NCBI GenBank assembly: GCA_900466475.1 | Contig: UBMI01000015.1 | Location: 62,001 to 126,000 of the forward strand | Source of the DNA: Hyphomicrobiales bacterium | GTDB taxonomy: Bacteria; Pseudomonadota; Alphaproteobacteria; Rhizobiales; Rhizobiaceae | DNA: 64,000 nucleotides | Direction: 5' to 3' | Shown: piece after piece, positions 63,400 to 64,000 of the stretch | Layout: each line of letters opens with the position of its first letter | Numbering within the stretch: the first letter of the stretch is position 1 | Program-made: the position numbers and the translations under genes | The notes under the pieces: generated by a model | Databases searched by the model: none | The model's input: the letters and a program-made list of their open reading frames with translations, nothing else | Told to the model about the DNA's origin: nothing

Positions 63400-64000
63400 A
63401 TGACCGATCTTCCCGATGACGTCGTTCTTTCGGTTGAAAACCTGTCGATCGATTTCCGGCTCCGTACGCATATCCTGCATGCCGTCGAAGATGTCAGCTT
63501 CCAGCTCAAGCGCGGCCAGACGCTCTGCCTCGTCGGCGAAAGCGGCTCCGGCAAGAGTGTGACCGCCCGCTCGCTGCTGCAGATCGTCGACAAGCCAGGC
63601 ACGATCGTCGGCGGCCGTATCCTGTTGCGCAACGGCAGCGAGATCACCGATATCGCCACGCTTCAGCCCGGCAGCCGCGCCATGCGCGAGATCCGCGGTC
63701 GGCGCATCGGCCTGATCTTCCAGGAGCCGATGAGCTCGCTCTCGCCGGTCCACACAATCGGCTCGCAGATCATCGAAGCGATCCGCCTGCACAGCAATCT
63801 CGACAAGAAGGCAGCCCGCGCCCGCATGGTCGAGCTGCTGCGCCAGGTTGAGATCCCCAATCCGGACAAGATGGCCGACCGCTACACGTTCGAATTTTCC
63901 GGCGGCATGCGCCAGCGCGCCATGATCGCCATGGCGCTTGCCGGCAATCCCGATATCCTGATCGCCGACGAGCCGACCACTGCCCTCGACGTGACGACAC
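63400..64000 (+). CDS. ABC transporter ATP-binding protein, DppD type (3' end beyond window)
   Basis: The first 200 codons are visible. Walker A is GESGSGKSVTAR near residue 46, the Q-loop LIFQEPMSSLSPVHTIGSQIIEAIRLH near 108, the signature EFSGGMRQRAMIAMAL near 166, and Walker B ILIADEPTTALDVTT near 186. It is cut by the window end. It starts 10 bases after the DppC-type stop, with GAGGAAG upstream. It energises the family-5 importer. It may be a single ATPase or a fused DppD-DppF protein, which cannot be told here. Confidence 0.94.
   Translation, partial: MTDLPDDVVLSVENLSIDFRLRTHILHAVEDVSFQLKRGQTLCLVGESGSGKSVTARSLLQIVDKPGTIVGGRILLRNGSEITDIATLQPGSRAMREIRGRRIGLIFQEPMSSLSPVHTIGSQIIEAIRLHSNLDKKAARARMVELLRQVEIPNPDKMADRYTFEFSGGMRQRAMIAMALAGNPDILIADEPTTALDVTT

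Overview
The window looks like chromosomal DNA of a Rhizobium-type alphaproteobacterium, closest in style to the R. leguminosarum / R. etli group. The reasons are GC-rich coding sequence with frequent TTG/GTG starts, a pssB-pssA exopolysaccharide pair, a 233-residue CtrA with GANTC sites upstream, SciP and ChpT homologues, a full RpoH sigma factor and several Rhizobiales-type conserved proteins. I see no rRNA, tRNA, insertion sequence, prophage or CRISPR array. Roughly 50 protein genes are packed with short gaps. Both ends of the window cut genes.

Region by region. 1-5.3 kb: a branched-chain amino acid ABC transporter on the minus strand (livH-livM-livG-livF, a small membrane protein, then the binding protein, cut by the window edge). 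5.8-8.7 kb: CysQ/PssB phosphatase, the PssA-type sugar transferase that starts exopolysaccharide synthesis, and a LuxR-type regulator. 9.1-13.2 kb: a cell-cycle and motility block containing SciP (CtrA inhibitor), a PqiA-like membrane protein, a small acetyltransferase, FliJ, CtrA, a single-domain receiver and the phosphotransferase ChpT. 13.3-27.7 kb: housekeeping and envelope genes (EipA-type DUF1134 protein, a coiled-coil membrane protein, TrmH methyltransferase, RluD, an entericidin-like lipoprotein, RpoH, a large acidic membrane protein, PurA, a DMT exporter, a GNAT protein, two KTSC proteins). 27.8-32.5 kb: a GGDEF-EAL protein, then a xylonate-type dehydratase coupled to a hydroxyacid dehydrogenase.

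32.6-51.2 kb is an efflux island. It holds an RND pump with adaptor and a degenerate alpha/beta hydrolase under a divergent LysR gene, an EmrAB-type MFS pump with MarR, and a second RND pump. Between them lie two short-chain dehydrogenases with a LysR gene and a DNA-3-methyladenine glycosylase. 51.2-53.8 kb: a metallophosphoesterase, an SfnB-like flavin oxidoreductase and a convergent Rrf2 regulator. 54-64 kb: a carbohydrate module with an SDR and a hydroxypyruvate-isomerase-like TIM barrel transcribed divergently, a LacI repressor, and a family-5 ABC importer whose operon carries a large cytoplasmic glycoside-hydrolase-like protein of unassigned specificity. This last module is the best candidate here for an undescribed function.

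Two themes recur. First, the SciP-CtrA-ChpT genes lie within 4 kb of each other and of FliJ. Second, several genes have changed key residues: a LuxR protein without most acyl-homoserine-lactone contacts, a hydrolase without its nucleophile and histidine, and a receiver without its switch threonine. All functional statements come from reading the sequence and from family knowledge; no database search was run.
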